49,069 nucleotides of DNA from an uncultured Rhodospira sp. (GCF_937138205.1 NZ_CAKZOT010000001.1:1-49069); one strand, 5' to 3'; counted from the first letter of the stretch, positions 8,049 through 15,784 are shown. Program-made: numbers and translations. The notes: a model not told the origin generated them from the letters alone.

Positions 8049-9272
8049 ATGACTCTGAAGTCCGCCGCCGCGCTGGTCGGCGCCCTGTTGATCGGGGCCT
8101 CCGCCGCGCACGCCGAAACGCTGGTGATCGCCGGCCGCGATGGGGGCTACGCCGATGCCCTCGCCCTGGCCGTGGAGTCCTACAAGGCCGCCAACCCCGG
8201 GCTGGAGGTCGAGCGCCTCGCCCTCGGCGGCGGGCCGCTACGCGAGAAGGTCACGATCGCCATGCGCGAGAAGGCCGGCGCCTATGACGTCGTCATGCTG
8301 GACGACATCTGGGCCGTGGAGTTCATGTCCAATGGCTGGCTAAGCGAACTCGACGCCCTGGACGAGGATTTCGTTGCCCCGGCCCGCGCGGTGGCACGGT
8401 ATCCCGTCGGCGAGGGTCCGTTCTACGCCAAGCCCTTCGTCGGCAACGTGGAACTGTTCGCCTACAACACCGCGCTGTTCGACAAGCATGGCCTGAACCG
8501 CCCCGAGTCCTGGACCGACGTCGTCAACGCCGCCAAGACCATCGACGAGGCCGAAGACGGCGTGTCCGGCGTTGTCTTCCGTGGCAAGAAGGCCAACCCC
8601 ATCGTCACCGGCTTCCTGCCGATCCTGTGGGCGCACGGGGGGCGCGTGGTGACCGACGACGGCGCCGCCGGCCTGGACAGCGAGGCGGCCCTCGACGCGC
8701 TGAACCTTTACCTGGACCTGGCGCAGTACGCCCCGAAAGGCGTCGAGACCTACAACTCGGGTGAGGTGCGCGACGCCCTGATGCAGGGCACCACCGCCAT
8801 GGCCATTGAGCTTTGGCCCTCCTGGGCGCCCGACCTGGACGACCCGGAAAAGAGCAAGGTGGTCGGGCAGATCGAGATCATGGCCGCGCCGGGTCAGGTG
8901 CAGGGTCCGGCGCCGATGCTGGGGACCTGGCTGGTGGCCGTGCCGGCCGACGCGCCCAACCCGGAGCGCGGCAAGGACTTCATCGCCTTCCTGACCTCGC
9001 CCGAGGTGCAGAAGGTGCTGGCCCTGGAGGTCGGCACGCCGCCGACGCGCGCCAGCGTCTACAGGGACGCCGAGGTGGTTGACGCCTACCGCTGGTACCC
9101 GGCGCAGGTGGCCGCGCTGAACAATGCCCAGCCGCGCGCCCGCATCACACAGTGGGCCGAAGTCGAGACCATCCTGGGCGACTTCCTGCAACTCGCCTTG
9201 ATCGGCGAGATGGAGCCGAAGGCCGCGCTGGAGGGCGCCAATCAGCGCATCGCCCGCGCGTTGGCGCGGTAG
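8049..9272 (+). CDS. ABC importer extracellular solute-binding protein (family 1)
   Basis: The 407-residue precursor begins with a signal peptide (MTLKSAAALVGALL, cleavage after SAAHA). The mature part is a family-1 binding protein: LEVERLALGGGPLREKV near the N-terminus, the YDVVMLD motif, FAYNTALFDKHGL and a C-terminal FIAFLTSPEVQ segment. A GGGAGA ribosome site precedes ATG 8049. It is preceded by a Pho box and LacI operators and followed by a strong stem-loop, then after a 460-base interruption by the two permeases. The ligand is not identifiable; the linked phosphoesterase and Pho box suggest a phosphorylated compound. Confidence 0.88.
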   Translation: MTLKSAAALVGALLIGASAAHAETLVIAGRDGGYADALALAVESYKAANPGLEVERLALGGGPLREKVTIAMREKAGAYDVVMLDDIWAVEFMSNGWLSELDALDEDFVAPARAVARYPVGEGPFYAKPFVGNVELFAYNTALFDKHGLNRPESWTDVVNAAKTIDEAEDGVSGVVFRGKKANPIVTGFLPILWAHGGRVVTDDGAAGLDSEAALDALNLYLDLAQYAPKGVETYNSGEVRDALMQGTTAMAIELWPSWAPDLDDPEKSKVVGQIEIMAAPGQVQGPAPMLGTWLVAVPADAPNPERGKDFIAFLTSPEVQKVLALEVGTPPTRASVYRDAEVVDAYRWYPAQVAALNNAQPRARITQWAEVETILGDFLQLALIGEMEPKAALEGANQRIARALAR

Positions 9273-9295
9273 GCGTTCACGCGAACCCACGAGCA

Positions 9296-9320
9296 GGCGG
9301 GTCGCGGAACGCGGCCCGCC
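9296..9320 (+). terminator. Stem-loop after the binding-protein gene
   Basis: An 11-bp stem (GGCGGGTCGCG pairing with CGCGGCCCGCC, one G-T pair) closes a GAA loop. No T-run follows, so it more likely slows 3' decay of the binding-protein message or attenuates readthrough than acts as an intrinsic terminator. Near-identical 15-mers (GGCGTTCA, C or G, then GCGAAC) flank it at 9272-9286 and 9327-9341. Confidence 0.55.
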
Positions 9321-9359
9321 CGCCTTGGCGTTCAGGCGAACGAAGGTCATCGGCTTTGG

Positions 9360-9638
9360 TTACGGGCGATTGCTGCTCAGGGCGCGTGCGATGGCTTCGC
9401 GAATGAACCGTTGGTAGGGTATTCCGCGCGCGGCGGCGCTGGCCTTGACAGCCTCGAGCATGGATGCGGGAAGCCGCATGTTCACACGGGCCTCTTTCCT
9501 GGCGAACTCGAACTGTCCGGGTTGGAAACCCGAAAAATCGTACTCGGTCAAGTCGGCCTCGTCGACGAACCGCTCGGCCGCGGCGTCGCTTTCGTGCCGG
9601 GGAAATGGCTTGAGGTCAGACGTCCTGCGGTCGCGCAT
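9360..9638 (-). CDS. Orphan CopG/BrnA-like antitoxin
   Basis: The 92-residue protein has an acidic N-terminal half (residues 15-45, DLTEYDFSGF) and a C-terminal ribbon-helix-helix region: VNMRLPASMLEAVKASAAA, then GIPYQRFIREAIARAL. This matches the BrnA/CopG type of antitoxin, which binds its toxin through the N-terminal part and operator DNA through the ribbon-helix-helix. The toxin gene normally lies directly upstream, but only about 95 bases of non-coding repeat DNA lie there before the permease start, so it appears to be an orphan. It is antisense within an ABC transport operon, between binding protein and permeases, which suggests insertion. Confidence 0.7.
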   Translation of the reverse strand: MRDRRTSDLKPFPRHESDAAAERFVDEADLTEYDFSGFQPGQFEFARKEARVNMRLPASMLEAVKASAAARGIPYQRFIREAIARALSSNRP

Positions 9639-9686
9639 GGTGTTCGAAGTCCCGACTGGATGCTGGATGCGCGGAGGTAGTTTGCA

Positions 9687-9735
9687 CTTTCTTCTTCCTT
9701 CTGTCCTCTGTCATCTGCCAACTGTCTTCTGACAT
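9687..9735 (+). repeat. Tandem heptanucleotide tract (seven degenerate CTGTCNT units)
   Basis: Seven consecutive 7-mers read CTTTCTT, CTTCCTT, CTGTCCT, CTGTCAT, CTGCCAA, CTGTCTT and CTGACAT. The phase is exact, and the last unit runs into the ATG of the permease gene. The tract is pyrimidine-rich and poorer in GC than its surroundings. Its 7-bp period differs from the 11-bp period of Pho boxes despite the shared CTGTCAT word. Confidence 0.75.
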
Positions 9736-10609
9736 GCCGACCTCGCGCCTGACCGCCCTGCTGTTGCTGACGCCCGCGCTGGTGCTGTTCGCGCTGCTGA
9801 CGCTGTATCCGCTGGGGCGCGGGCTGCTGTTGTCGCTGGTCAACACGGACTACGGACTGGCCGACGCCGCCTGGGTGGGGGCTGACAATTACACCTTCCT
9901 GCTGAGCGATCCGTTCTTCCGGGGCGCGGCCTGGAACACGGTGGCCTTCACCCTGATGGCGACGCTGTCCGAAGTCGCGTTCGGGCTCGCGCTGGCCCTG
10001 CTGGTCAACGCGCGCTTCCCGGGGCGCTGGCTGGTGGTGCCGTCCCTTGTGGCGCCGTTCGTTCTGTCGACGATGGTGGTCACGGCGGTCTGGCGCGCCT
10101 GGTTCCACTACGATTTCGGCTTTCTCAACAACGCCCTGCGGGCCGTGGCGCTGCCGCCGGTGGAATGGCTGTTCGACCCCGATCTGGCCCTGGTCTCGCT
10201 GGTCCTGGTGGACCTGTGGCAGACGGCCCCGTTCACGTTCCTGATCCTGCTGGCCGGCCTGCAGTCCATCCCGCGCGACCTGCACGAGGCCGCGCAGGTC
10301 GAGGGCGCCTCGCCGGTGCGCCGGTTGTGGACCATCACCCTGCCGCTGCTGGTGCCACATCTCCTGCTGGCCGCGCTGCTGCGCAGTATCGAGAGCTTCA
10401 AGATCTTCGACAAGGTCTATGCCCTGACCGGCGGCGGGCCGGGGCAGGCCACCGAGACGCTGTCCATGTACCTATACCGGTTGGGATTTCAGTACTTCGA
10501 CATCGGCCTCGCCTCGGCGACGGCCGTGGTGATGATCGTGATCGCCGGCCTTCTGGCCGCCGTCTATGCGTGGCACATCGTGCGGGGGCAATCCGATGGG
10601 GGCCGCTAG
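9734..10609 (+). CDS. ABC importer permease, MalF/UgpA type
   Basis: The 291-residue inner-membrane permease has six predicted membrane helices, the first at residues 6-33. The ATPase-contact EAA loop reads HEAAQVEGASPVRRLWTITL near residues 185-205. The ATG sits directly against the heptamer tract and has no Shine-Dalgarno sequence, so translation may be weak. No alternative start would keep the first helix intact. It is overlapped by the second permease gene and should pair with it, the upstream binding protein and the divergently encoded ATPase. Confidence 0.88.
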   Translation: MPTSRLTALLLLTPALVLFALLTLYPLGRGLLLSLVNTDYGLADAAWVGADNYTFLLSDPFFRGAAWNTVAFTLMATLSEVAFGLALALLVNARFPGRWLVVPSLVAPFVLSTMVVTAVWRAWFHYDFGFLNNALRAVALPPVEWLFDPDLALVSLVLVDLWQTAPFTFLILLAGLQSIPRDLHEAAQVEGASPVRRLWTITLPLLVPHLLLAALLRSIESFKIFDKVYALTGGGPGQATETLSMYLYRLGFQYFDIGLASATAVVMIVIAGLLAAVYAWHIVRGQSDGGR

Positions 10610-11411
10610 CCTGCGCATTGGCCTGATCTACGCCATCACCGGCGTGATGCTGCTGCCCATCGTCTGGATGGTCGGGACGTCGCTGAAGCCGCCGCTGGAG
10701 TACGTGTCCACCACCGTGGACCTGATCCCGGACGCGCCCACGCTGGCCCATTATCGTGCCCTGTGGGCCGATGACATCCTGGGCAAGGTGCTCAACAGTC
10801 TGATCGTCGCCACCGGCGCCACCCTGATCGCCCTTGCCGCCGGCTTTCCCGCCGCCTATGCCCTGGCGCGCCTGCGCCTGCCGCGTCGCCTGGACGGGGT
10901 GTTCCTGATCTTCGTCCTGGTGGTCAAGCTGTCGCCACCCCTGGTACTGGCCATTCCGCTCTATCAGGTGCTGCGGACCATCGGACTGCTCGACACGCTG
11001 CCCGGTCTGATCCTGGTTTATCAGGTCTACTGCCTGCCCTTCGCCATCTGGATGCTGCTCGGCTTCGTGCGCGATGTTCCGATCGCCTACGAGGACGCCG
11101 CCAGGATCGAGGGCGCCGGCCTGGCGCGGCGTCTGGCCACCATCGTGCTGCCGCTGATTACGCCCGGACTGGTGGCGACGGCCGTGTTCCTGATGATCCT
11201 GTGCTGGAACGAGTTCGCCTACGCCCTGCTGTTCATCCAGACCCCGTCGAAGTTCACGCTGCCCACCTACATCGCCACCCTGATCACCGAGGATGAGACC
11301 TTCTGGGGGCAGTTGACGGCGATTGGATTCCTGGCCTCGCTCCCGATCCTGGCGCTGGTCGGCATCGTGCAGAGGGGCCTGACCCGCGGCTTCGCCGGCG
11401 GCCTGAAGTGA
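10596..11411 (+). CDS. ABC importer permease, MalG/UgpE type
   Basis: This 271-residue permease starts at MGAASLRIG, inside the last 14 bases of the preceding permease gene, with a G-rich element just upstream. It has six membrane helices and the conserved coupling loop YEDAARIEGAGLARRL followed by the VLPLITPGL segment. CUT1-family MalG proteins form the heterodimer with MalF-type partners. It completes the right arm of the LacI-linked importer; the next operon begins after about 270 bases. Confidence 0.88.
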   Translation: MGAASLRIGLIYAITGVMLLPIVWMVGTSLKPPLEYVSTTVDLIPDAPTLAHYRALWADDILGKVLNSLIVATGATLIALAAGFPAAYALARLRLPRRLDGVFLIFVLVVKLSPPLVLAIPLYQVLRTIGLLDTLPGLILVYQVYCLPFAIWMLLGFVRDVPIAYEDAARIEGAGLARRLATIVLPLITPGLVATAVFLMILCWNEFAYALLFIQTPSKFTLPTYIATLITEDETFWGQLTAIGFLASLPILALVGIVQRGLTRGFAGGLK

Positions 11412-11547
11412 ACGAGGGGCCTCCACCCGTGGCGGACCAGCCGTGGCGGAGCCATGGCCGAACGTGGGTGACGGACCGGGACGGGACTGGGGCGTGGTGG
11501 GGGGGGGCCGACGCCTGATTCTGCTGGTTCGGGGCCGTGCCTGTTCA

Positions 11548-11561
11548 TTCGAAAGCTCGAA
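11548..11561. promoter_or_regulatory. Inverted repeat, candidate GlpR operator
   Basis: TTCGA, four bases, then TCGAA form a perfect dyad just upstream of the Pho box and 121 bases before glpR. The TTCGA half-site resembles the TTCG core of GlpR operators. This is a candidate only. Confidence 0.35.
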
Positions 11562-11572
11562 CTGCAACACAA

Positions 11573-11590
11573 CAGTCACCAGACTTTCAT
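11573..11590 (+). promoter_or_regulatory. Pho box upstream of the glpR-ugp operon
   Basis: CAGTCAC and CTTTCAT, each 6/7 matches to the PhoB repeat, are four bases apart. A weaker third repeat (CTGCAAC) lies in register 11 bp upstream at 11562. The box is 91 bases before glpR and faces it. The ugp genes of other bacteria are classical Pho-regulon members. Confidence 0.55.
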
Positions 11591-11681
11591 TTGATGACTC
11601 ACTCGACGCGTGGTCTGGTCACCGGCGGCGTTCGCGCGTTCATGTCGACGCCGGCGGGAGAGGCGCCCCCATGGAGCCCAC

Positions 11682-12458
11682 ATGGACTTGAGCCAGCGTC
11701 AGGCCGAGATCGCCGAACTGGTGCGGGAAAGCGGGTTCCTGTCCGTGGACAGGCTCGCCGAGCGTTTCGCCGTCACCACCCAGACCATCCGTCGCGATCT
11801 GACCGGCCTGTGCGACCTGGGGCTTGTGCGCCGGCGCCACGGCGGCGTGGAACGGCCGGCGAACGGCGGCAACCTGGCCTACGGCACCCGTCAGGTGCTG
11901 AATCTGGAGGCCAAGGAGCGGATCGCGGGCGCGGTGGCCCGCTTCGTGCCCGATGGCGCCACCCTGGCCTTCAGCATCGGCACCACGCCGGAGGTCGTCG
12001 CCCGCCGGCTGGCGGATCGCCGCGCACTGCGCGTCTTCACCAACAACCTCAACGTCGCCATGACGCTGTCGGCCAATCCGTCGTGCGAGGTCACGATCGC
12101 CGGTGGGCGCCTGCGCAGCGGCGATCGCGACATCCTGGGGTCCGGCACGGTGGACTTCTTCTCCGCCTACAAGGTGGACATCGGGATTTTCGGCGTCGCC
12201 GGCGTGGACGAGGACGGCACCCTGCTGGACTTCCACGAGGACGAGGTGGCCGCCCGTCAGGCCATCCGCGAGAACTGCCGGGCCTCGTTCCTGGTGCTGG
12301 ATCACACCAAGTTCGGGCGCGCCGCCCATGTGCGCGGCGGCGCCATCACCGAGGTGGACCGGGTGTTCTGCGACCGGGCGCCGCCGCCCGCGCTGACGGC
12401 GTGTCTGGCACAGGCCGGCACGGCGCTGACGGTGGCCGACGCGGAGGCCGGAGCATGA
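11682..12458 (+). CDS. glpR: GlpR-like DeoR-family repressor
   Basis: The 258-residue protein has an N-terminal DeoR winged helix (QRQAEIAELVRESGFLSVD, then TTQTIRRDLTGL) and the DeoRC sugar-phosphate-binding domain. It follows E. coli GlpR closely in order: EKERIA-like, IGTTPE, TNNLNVA, AGGRLRS, VDFFS, DHTKFGR. GlpR responds to glycerol-3-phosphate. The start at MDLSQRQ is supported by GGAG eight bases upstream. The gene overlaps the ATPase start as ATGA, so it heads the transport operon and probably autoregulates it. Confidence 0.88.
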   Translation: MDLSQRQAEIAELVRESGFLSVDRLAERFAVTTQTIRRDLTGLCDLGLVRRRHGGVERPANGGNLAYGTRQVLNLEAKERIAGAVARFVPDGATLAFSIGTTPEVVARRLADRRALRVFTNNLNVAMTLSANPSCEVTIAGGRLRSGDRDILGSGTVDFFSAYKVDIGIFGVAGVDEDGTLLDFHEDEVAARQAIRENCRASFLVLDHTKFGRAAHVRGGAITEVDRVFCDRAPPPALTACLAQAGTALTVADAEAGA

Positions 12459-13447
12459 GCGCCATCGCGGTCGAGGGGCTGGTCAAGCGCTGGGACGGTC
12501 ACGCCGCCGTCGACGGGGTGTCGTTCGCCGTGCCGGAAGCCAGCCTGACCGTCCTGCTGGGGCCGTCGGGCTGCGGCAAGTCCACCATCCTGCGCCTGAT
12601 CGCCGGCCTGGAGACGGCGACCGACGGAACCGTGACCATCGGCGGGCGCGACGTCACGCGTCTCGATCCGGCCAAGCGCGGCGTTTCCATGGTGTTCCAG
12701 TCCTACGCCCTGTTTCCGCATCTGAGCGTGGCCGAGAACATTCTGTTCGGCCTGAAGGTGCGCCGCGTCACCAAGGCCGAGCGCGTCCGGCGGCTGGAGA
12801 CGGCGGCCCGCATGGTCGGCCTGGACAGCGTGTTGGAGCGCAAGCCGGCCAGCCTGTCCGGCGGCCAGCGGCAGCGCGTGGCACTGGCGCGCACCATCGT
12901 CGCCGAACAGCCCGTCTGCCTGATGGACGAGCCGCTGTCCAACCTGGACGCCAAGTTGCGCGCCGAGATGCGCGACGAGATCCGACGGCTGCAACGGGCG
13001 CTCGGCCTGACCATGGTCTACGTCACCCACGACCAGACCGAGGCCATGACGATGGCGGACGCGGTGGTGCTGCTGAACGCCGGGCGGATCGAGCAACAGG
13101 GGCCGCCGCCGCTGTTGTACGAGCGCCCGGCCACCGCCTTCGCCGCGCGCTTCATCGGCCAGCCGCCCATGAACCTGCTGCGCGGCCCGACGCCGGGCAC
13201 CCTGTTGGGGGTACGGCCGGAGGATGTGGCTTTGAACGGCTCCGGCCGCCCGGCGCGTGTCGAGGCGCTGGACTACCTGGGCGCCGAAACCCTGCTGCGG
13301 CTGTCGCTGGACGGCGAGGAGATCATCGCCCGCGCCCCCGGTCGCGCCGCGCCCCAACCGGGCGACGCGGTACGCATCGCCTGGCCGGCCGAGGCCGAGC
13401 ACCACTTCGAGGACACCGGAATCAGGCGGGACGGCGGTCAGACCTGA
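12455..13447 (+). CDS. ugpC: UgpC-like ABC transporter ATP-binding protein
   Basis: The 330-residue ATPase contains Walker A GPSGCGKST, signature LSGGQRQRVALARTI, Walker B VCLMDEPLSNLD, H-loop VTHDQTEAMT and a short C-terminal TOBE domain. A longer open frame extends upstream, but the MSAIAVEG start, coupled to glpR through ATGA, fits the family N-terminus. It would energise the UgpA/UgpE-like permeases encoded downstream. The specific sn-glycerol-3-phosphate assignment rests on GlpR and the binding protein, not on the ATPase itself. Confidence 0.85.
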   Translation: MSAIAVEGLVKRWDGHAAVDGVSFAVPEASLTVLLGPSGCGKSTILRLIAGLETATDGTVTIGGRDVTRLDPAKRGVSMVFQSYALFPHLSVAENILFGLKVRRVTKAERVRRLETAARMVGLDSVLERKPASLSGGQRQRVALARTIVAEQPVCLMDEPLSNLDAKLRAEMRDEIRRLQRALGLTMVYVTHDQTEAMTMADAVVLLNAGRIEQQGPPPLLYERPATAFAARFIGQPPMNLLRGPTPGTLLGVRPEDVALNGSGRPARVEALDYLGAETLLRLSLDGEEIIARAPGRAAPQPGDAVRIAWPAEAEHHFEDTGIRRDGGQT

Positions 13448-13460
13448 GCCGCCCCGCCCC

Positions 13461-13490
13461 GTCCGCCGGGCGTTGCCGCGCCCGACGGAC
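13461..13490 (+). terminator. Intra-operon stem-loop before ugpB
   Basis: A 12-bp arm, GTCCGCCGGGCG, pairs with CGCCCGACGGAC with one C-A mismatch across a six-base loop. There is no T-run. It separates the regulator/ATPase part of the message from the binding-protein gene and may be a processing or partial termination element. Confidence 0.5.
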
Positions 13491-13499
13491 CCGCCCGGG

Positions 13500-13517
13500 C
13501 CGGACCGGATGGTCCGG
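13500..13517 (+). terminator. Second stem-loop before ugpB
   Basis: CCGGACC, loop GGAT, GGTCCGG form a perfect 7-bp hairpin nine bases after the previous one and 36 bases before the ugpB ATG. Two tandem hairpins fill most of this 106-base spacer. Confidence 0.5.
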
Positions 13518-13553
13518 TCGCTTGCCAGCCCAGACGAAAAGGAAGTCTAGACG

Positions 13554-14843
13554 ATGTTCCATGACCTGAAAAAGGCCGTCGTCGGCACCGCCGCCGCGAC
13601 CGCGTTGATGGCCGGGGTGGCCGGTGCCTCCACCGCCCAGGCCGAAACCGAACTGACCATGTACTACCCGGTCGCCGTCGGCGGCCCGCTGACCGAGATC
13701 GTCGACGGCATGGTCGCCGACTTCATGGCCGAGAACCCGGACATCACGGTCAACGCCATCTATGCCGGCAACTACAACGACGCCCGTATCAAGGCCCTGG
13801 CCGCGCTGAAGGGCGGCGAGCCGGCGCAGCTTTCGGTGATGTTCTCCATCGACATCTATGACCTGATCGAGCAGGACGCCATCGTCGCCTTTGACGACAT
13901 CGTCGAGACCGACGAGGAAAAGGCGTGGCTCAACAGCTTCTATCCGACCCTGATGGAGAACGGCCGCACCGGCGGCAAGACCTGGGGCATCCCGTTCCAG
14001 CGTTCCACCATCGTCATGTATTACAACAAGGACGCCTTCCGTGACGCCGGCCTGGATCCCGAGGCACAGCCGGCGACCTGGGACGCGCTGGTCGAGGCCG
14101 GCCAGGCGCTGACCAAGGATGACGGCTCGCGGTGGGGTGTCATGATCCCCTCGACCGGCTATCCGTACTGGATGTTCGGCGCGCTGGCGATGCAGAACGA
14201 CCAGGTGCTGATGAACGGCGAGGGCACCGAGACCTATTTCGACGCCGAGCCCACCGTCGAGGCGCTGGACTTCTGGCGTTCCCTGGGCACCGAGCATGGC
14301 GTCATGCCCGAGGGCACCATCGAATGGGGCACGCTGCGCCAGAACTTCCTGGAGGGCAAGACCGCCATCATGTGGCACTCCACCGGCAACCTGACCGCCG
14401 TCAAGGAAAATGCCTCGTTCGACTTCGGTGTCGCCATGCTGCCGGCCAACGAGCGCCGGGGCACGCCGACCGGCGGCGGCAACTTCTACATCTTCAAGGA
14501 CGCGACCCCGGAGGAGCGCTCCGCCGCCCTGAAGCTGATCCGCTTCATGACCGCGCCGGAGCGGGCCGCCGAGTGGTCCATGAAGACCGGTTACATGGGC
14601 GTCTCGCCGGCCGCCTATGAGACCGAGGTCCTTCAGGCGTATGTGGAAGAGTTCCCCTATGCGGCCGTGGCGCGCGATCAGCTTGAATTCGCCACCGCCG
14701 AGTTGTCCACCTACCAGACCGGCCGCGTGCGCAAGGCCCTGGATGACGCCATCCAGGCCGCGCTGACCGGCTCCAAGACCCCGGCCGAGGCGCTGGGCGA
14801 GGCCCAGGCCACCGCCGACCGCCTGCTGAAGCCCTATCGGTAG
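13554..14843 (+). CDS. ugpB: UgpB-like glycerol-3-phosphate binding protein
   Basis: The 429-residue precursor has a signal peptide ending AQA-E near residue 32. The mature protein begins ETELTMYYPVAVGGPL and continues with AENPDITVNAIYAGNY, ALKGGEPAQLSV and WGIPFQRSTIVMYYNK, a pattern shared with UgpB proteins, which bind sn-glycerol-3-phosphate and glycerophosphodiesters in the periplasm. An AAGGAAG element precedes the ATG. Strong hairpins lie on both sides of the gene, as is usual for highly expressed binding proteins. GlpR in the same operon supports the ligand class; a related sugar phosphate cannot be excluded. Confidence 0.8.
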   Translation: MFHDLKKAVVGTAAATALMAGVAGASTAQAETELTMYYPVAVGGPLTEIVDGMVADFMAENPDITVNAIYAGNYNDARIKALAALKGGEPAQLSVMFSIDIYDLIEQDAIVAFDDIVETDEEKAWLNSFYPTLMENGRTGGKTWGIPFQRSTIVMYYNKDAFRDAGLDPEAQPATWDALVEAGQALTKDDGSRWGVMIPSTGYPYWMFGALAMQNDQVLMNGEGTETYFDAEPTVEALDFWRSLGTEHGVMPEGTIEWGTLRQNFLEGKTAIMWHSTGNLTAVKENASFDFGVAMLPANERRGTPTGGGNFYIFKDATPEERSAALKLIRFMTAPERAAEWSMKTGYMGVSPAAYETEVLQAYVEEFPYAAVARDQLEFATAELSTYQTGRVRKALDDAIQAALTGSKTPAEALGEAQATADRLLKPYR

Positions 14844-14853
14844 GCGTGCCGGC

Positions 14854-14891
14854 GATCCGGGGCCGGCGGGGAGCGTCTCCGGCCCCGGATC
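14854..14891 (+). terminator. Stem-loop after ugpB
   Basis: A perfect 13-bp stem (GATCCGGGGCCGG pairing with CCGGCCCCGGATC) closes a 12-base loop 11 bases after the ugpB stop. With no T-run it resembles the RNA-stabilising hairpins found after binding-protein genes, which raise binding-protein over permease expression. Confidence 0.65.
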
Positions 14892-14920
14892 GTACCGTTG
14901 AGGGATGCGAGGACGGCGTC

Positions 14921-15784
14921 ATGCGCCACGTCATCGGCTGGCTGTTGCTAACGCCTGCGGCGATCCTGCTGATCGCGTTCACCTATTGGCCCATCGGGGC
15001 GACGGTGGCCGACAGCCTGTTCAGCCGGGGCAATCCGATCCGGCCGTCGCGCTTCATCGGGCTGGAGAACTACGCCCTGATGGCCGACGACCCGATCTTC
15101 TGGCAGGTGCTGTGGAACAACGCGCTGTTCGCGCTGGGCACCATTCCGGCCTCGATCACGCTGGCCCTGCTGATGGCCCTGATGGTCAACCGCGCCCTGC
15201 CGGGCCGAGCCTTGGCGCGCATGGCCTTCTTCACGCCGACCATCCTGCCCATGATCGCGGTCGCCAACATCTGGCTGTTCTTCTACACCCCCGACATCGG
15301 CCTGATCGACCAGATCGCCGGACTGGTCGGGCTGCCCGGTCACAACTGGCTGGGCGATCCGGACACCGTACTGGGAGCGATCATCGTCATGACGGTGTGG
15401 AAGGAGGCCGGCTTCTTCATGATCTTCTATCTGGCCGCCCTTCAGACCATTCCGCCCGAGCTGTGGGAGGCCGCCCGCCTGGAAGGCGCGGCCCGCTGGA
15501 CCTATTTCCGGCGCATCCTGTTCCCGCTGTTGATGCCCACGACCCTGTTCGTGCTGATCAACGCCATCCTGAATTCGTTCAAGCTGGTCGATCACCTGTT
15601 CATCCTGACCAAGGGCGGGCCGGACAACGCCAGCAACCTGCTTCTGTACTACATCTTCGAGACGGCGTTTTCATTCTTCGACACGACGTATGCCGCCACG
15701 CTGACGGTGGTGCTGCTGGCCCTGCTGGCGGTGCTGTCGCTGGTGCAATACGGCGTGCTCGACAAGCGGATCCACTACCGATGA
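14921..15784 (+). CDS. ugpA: UgpA-like ABC transporter permease
   Basis: The 287-residue permease starts at MRHVIGWLLL, with GAGG about a dozen bases upstream; the open frame extends 25 codons further but that part is not conserved. Six membrane helices are expected, with the coupling loop LWEAARLEGAARWTYFRRI near residues 185-205. The stop overlaps the next start as ATGA. It forms the UgpA half of the membrane channel for the GlpR-linked importer. Confidence 0.85.
   Translation: MRHVIGWLLLTPAAILLIAFTYWPIGATVADSLFSRGNPIRPSRFIGLENYALMADDPIFWQVLWNNALFALGTIPASITLALLMALMVNRALPGRALARMAFFTPTILPMIAVANIWLFFYTPDIGLIDQIAGLVGLPGHNWLGDPDTVLGAIIVMTVWKEAGFFMIFYLAALQTIPPELWEAARLEGAARWTYFRRILFPLLMPTTLFVLINAILNSFKLVDHLFILTKGGPDNASNLLLYYIFETAFSFFDTTYAATLTVVLLALLAVLSLVQYGVLDKRIHYR

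Noticed and set aside
9687-9735. Heptamer tract as a Pho box or CRISPR
   Set aside because: The period is 7 bp, not the 11 bp of PhoB boxes, and there are no spacers as in CRISPR.
9616-9846. Possible toxin gene upstream of the orphan antitoxin
   Set aside because: The frames there are made of the heptamer tract read in reverse and antisense permease sequence, without BrnT- or RelE-like features.
11499-11507. Run of nine G before the glpR promoter
   Set aside because: A phase-variable tract was considered, but the run is in non-coding DNA, is short, and such runs are common at this GC content.
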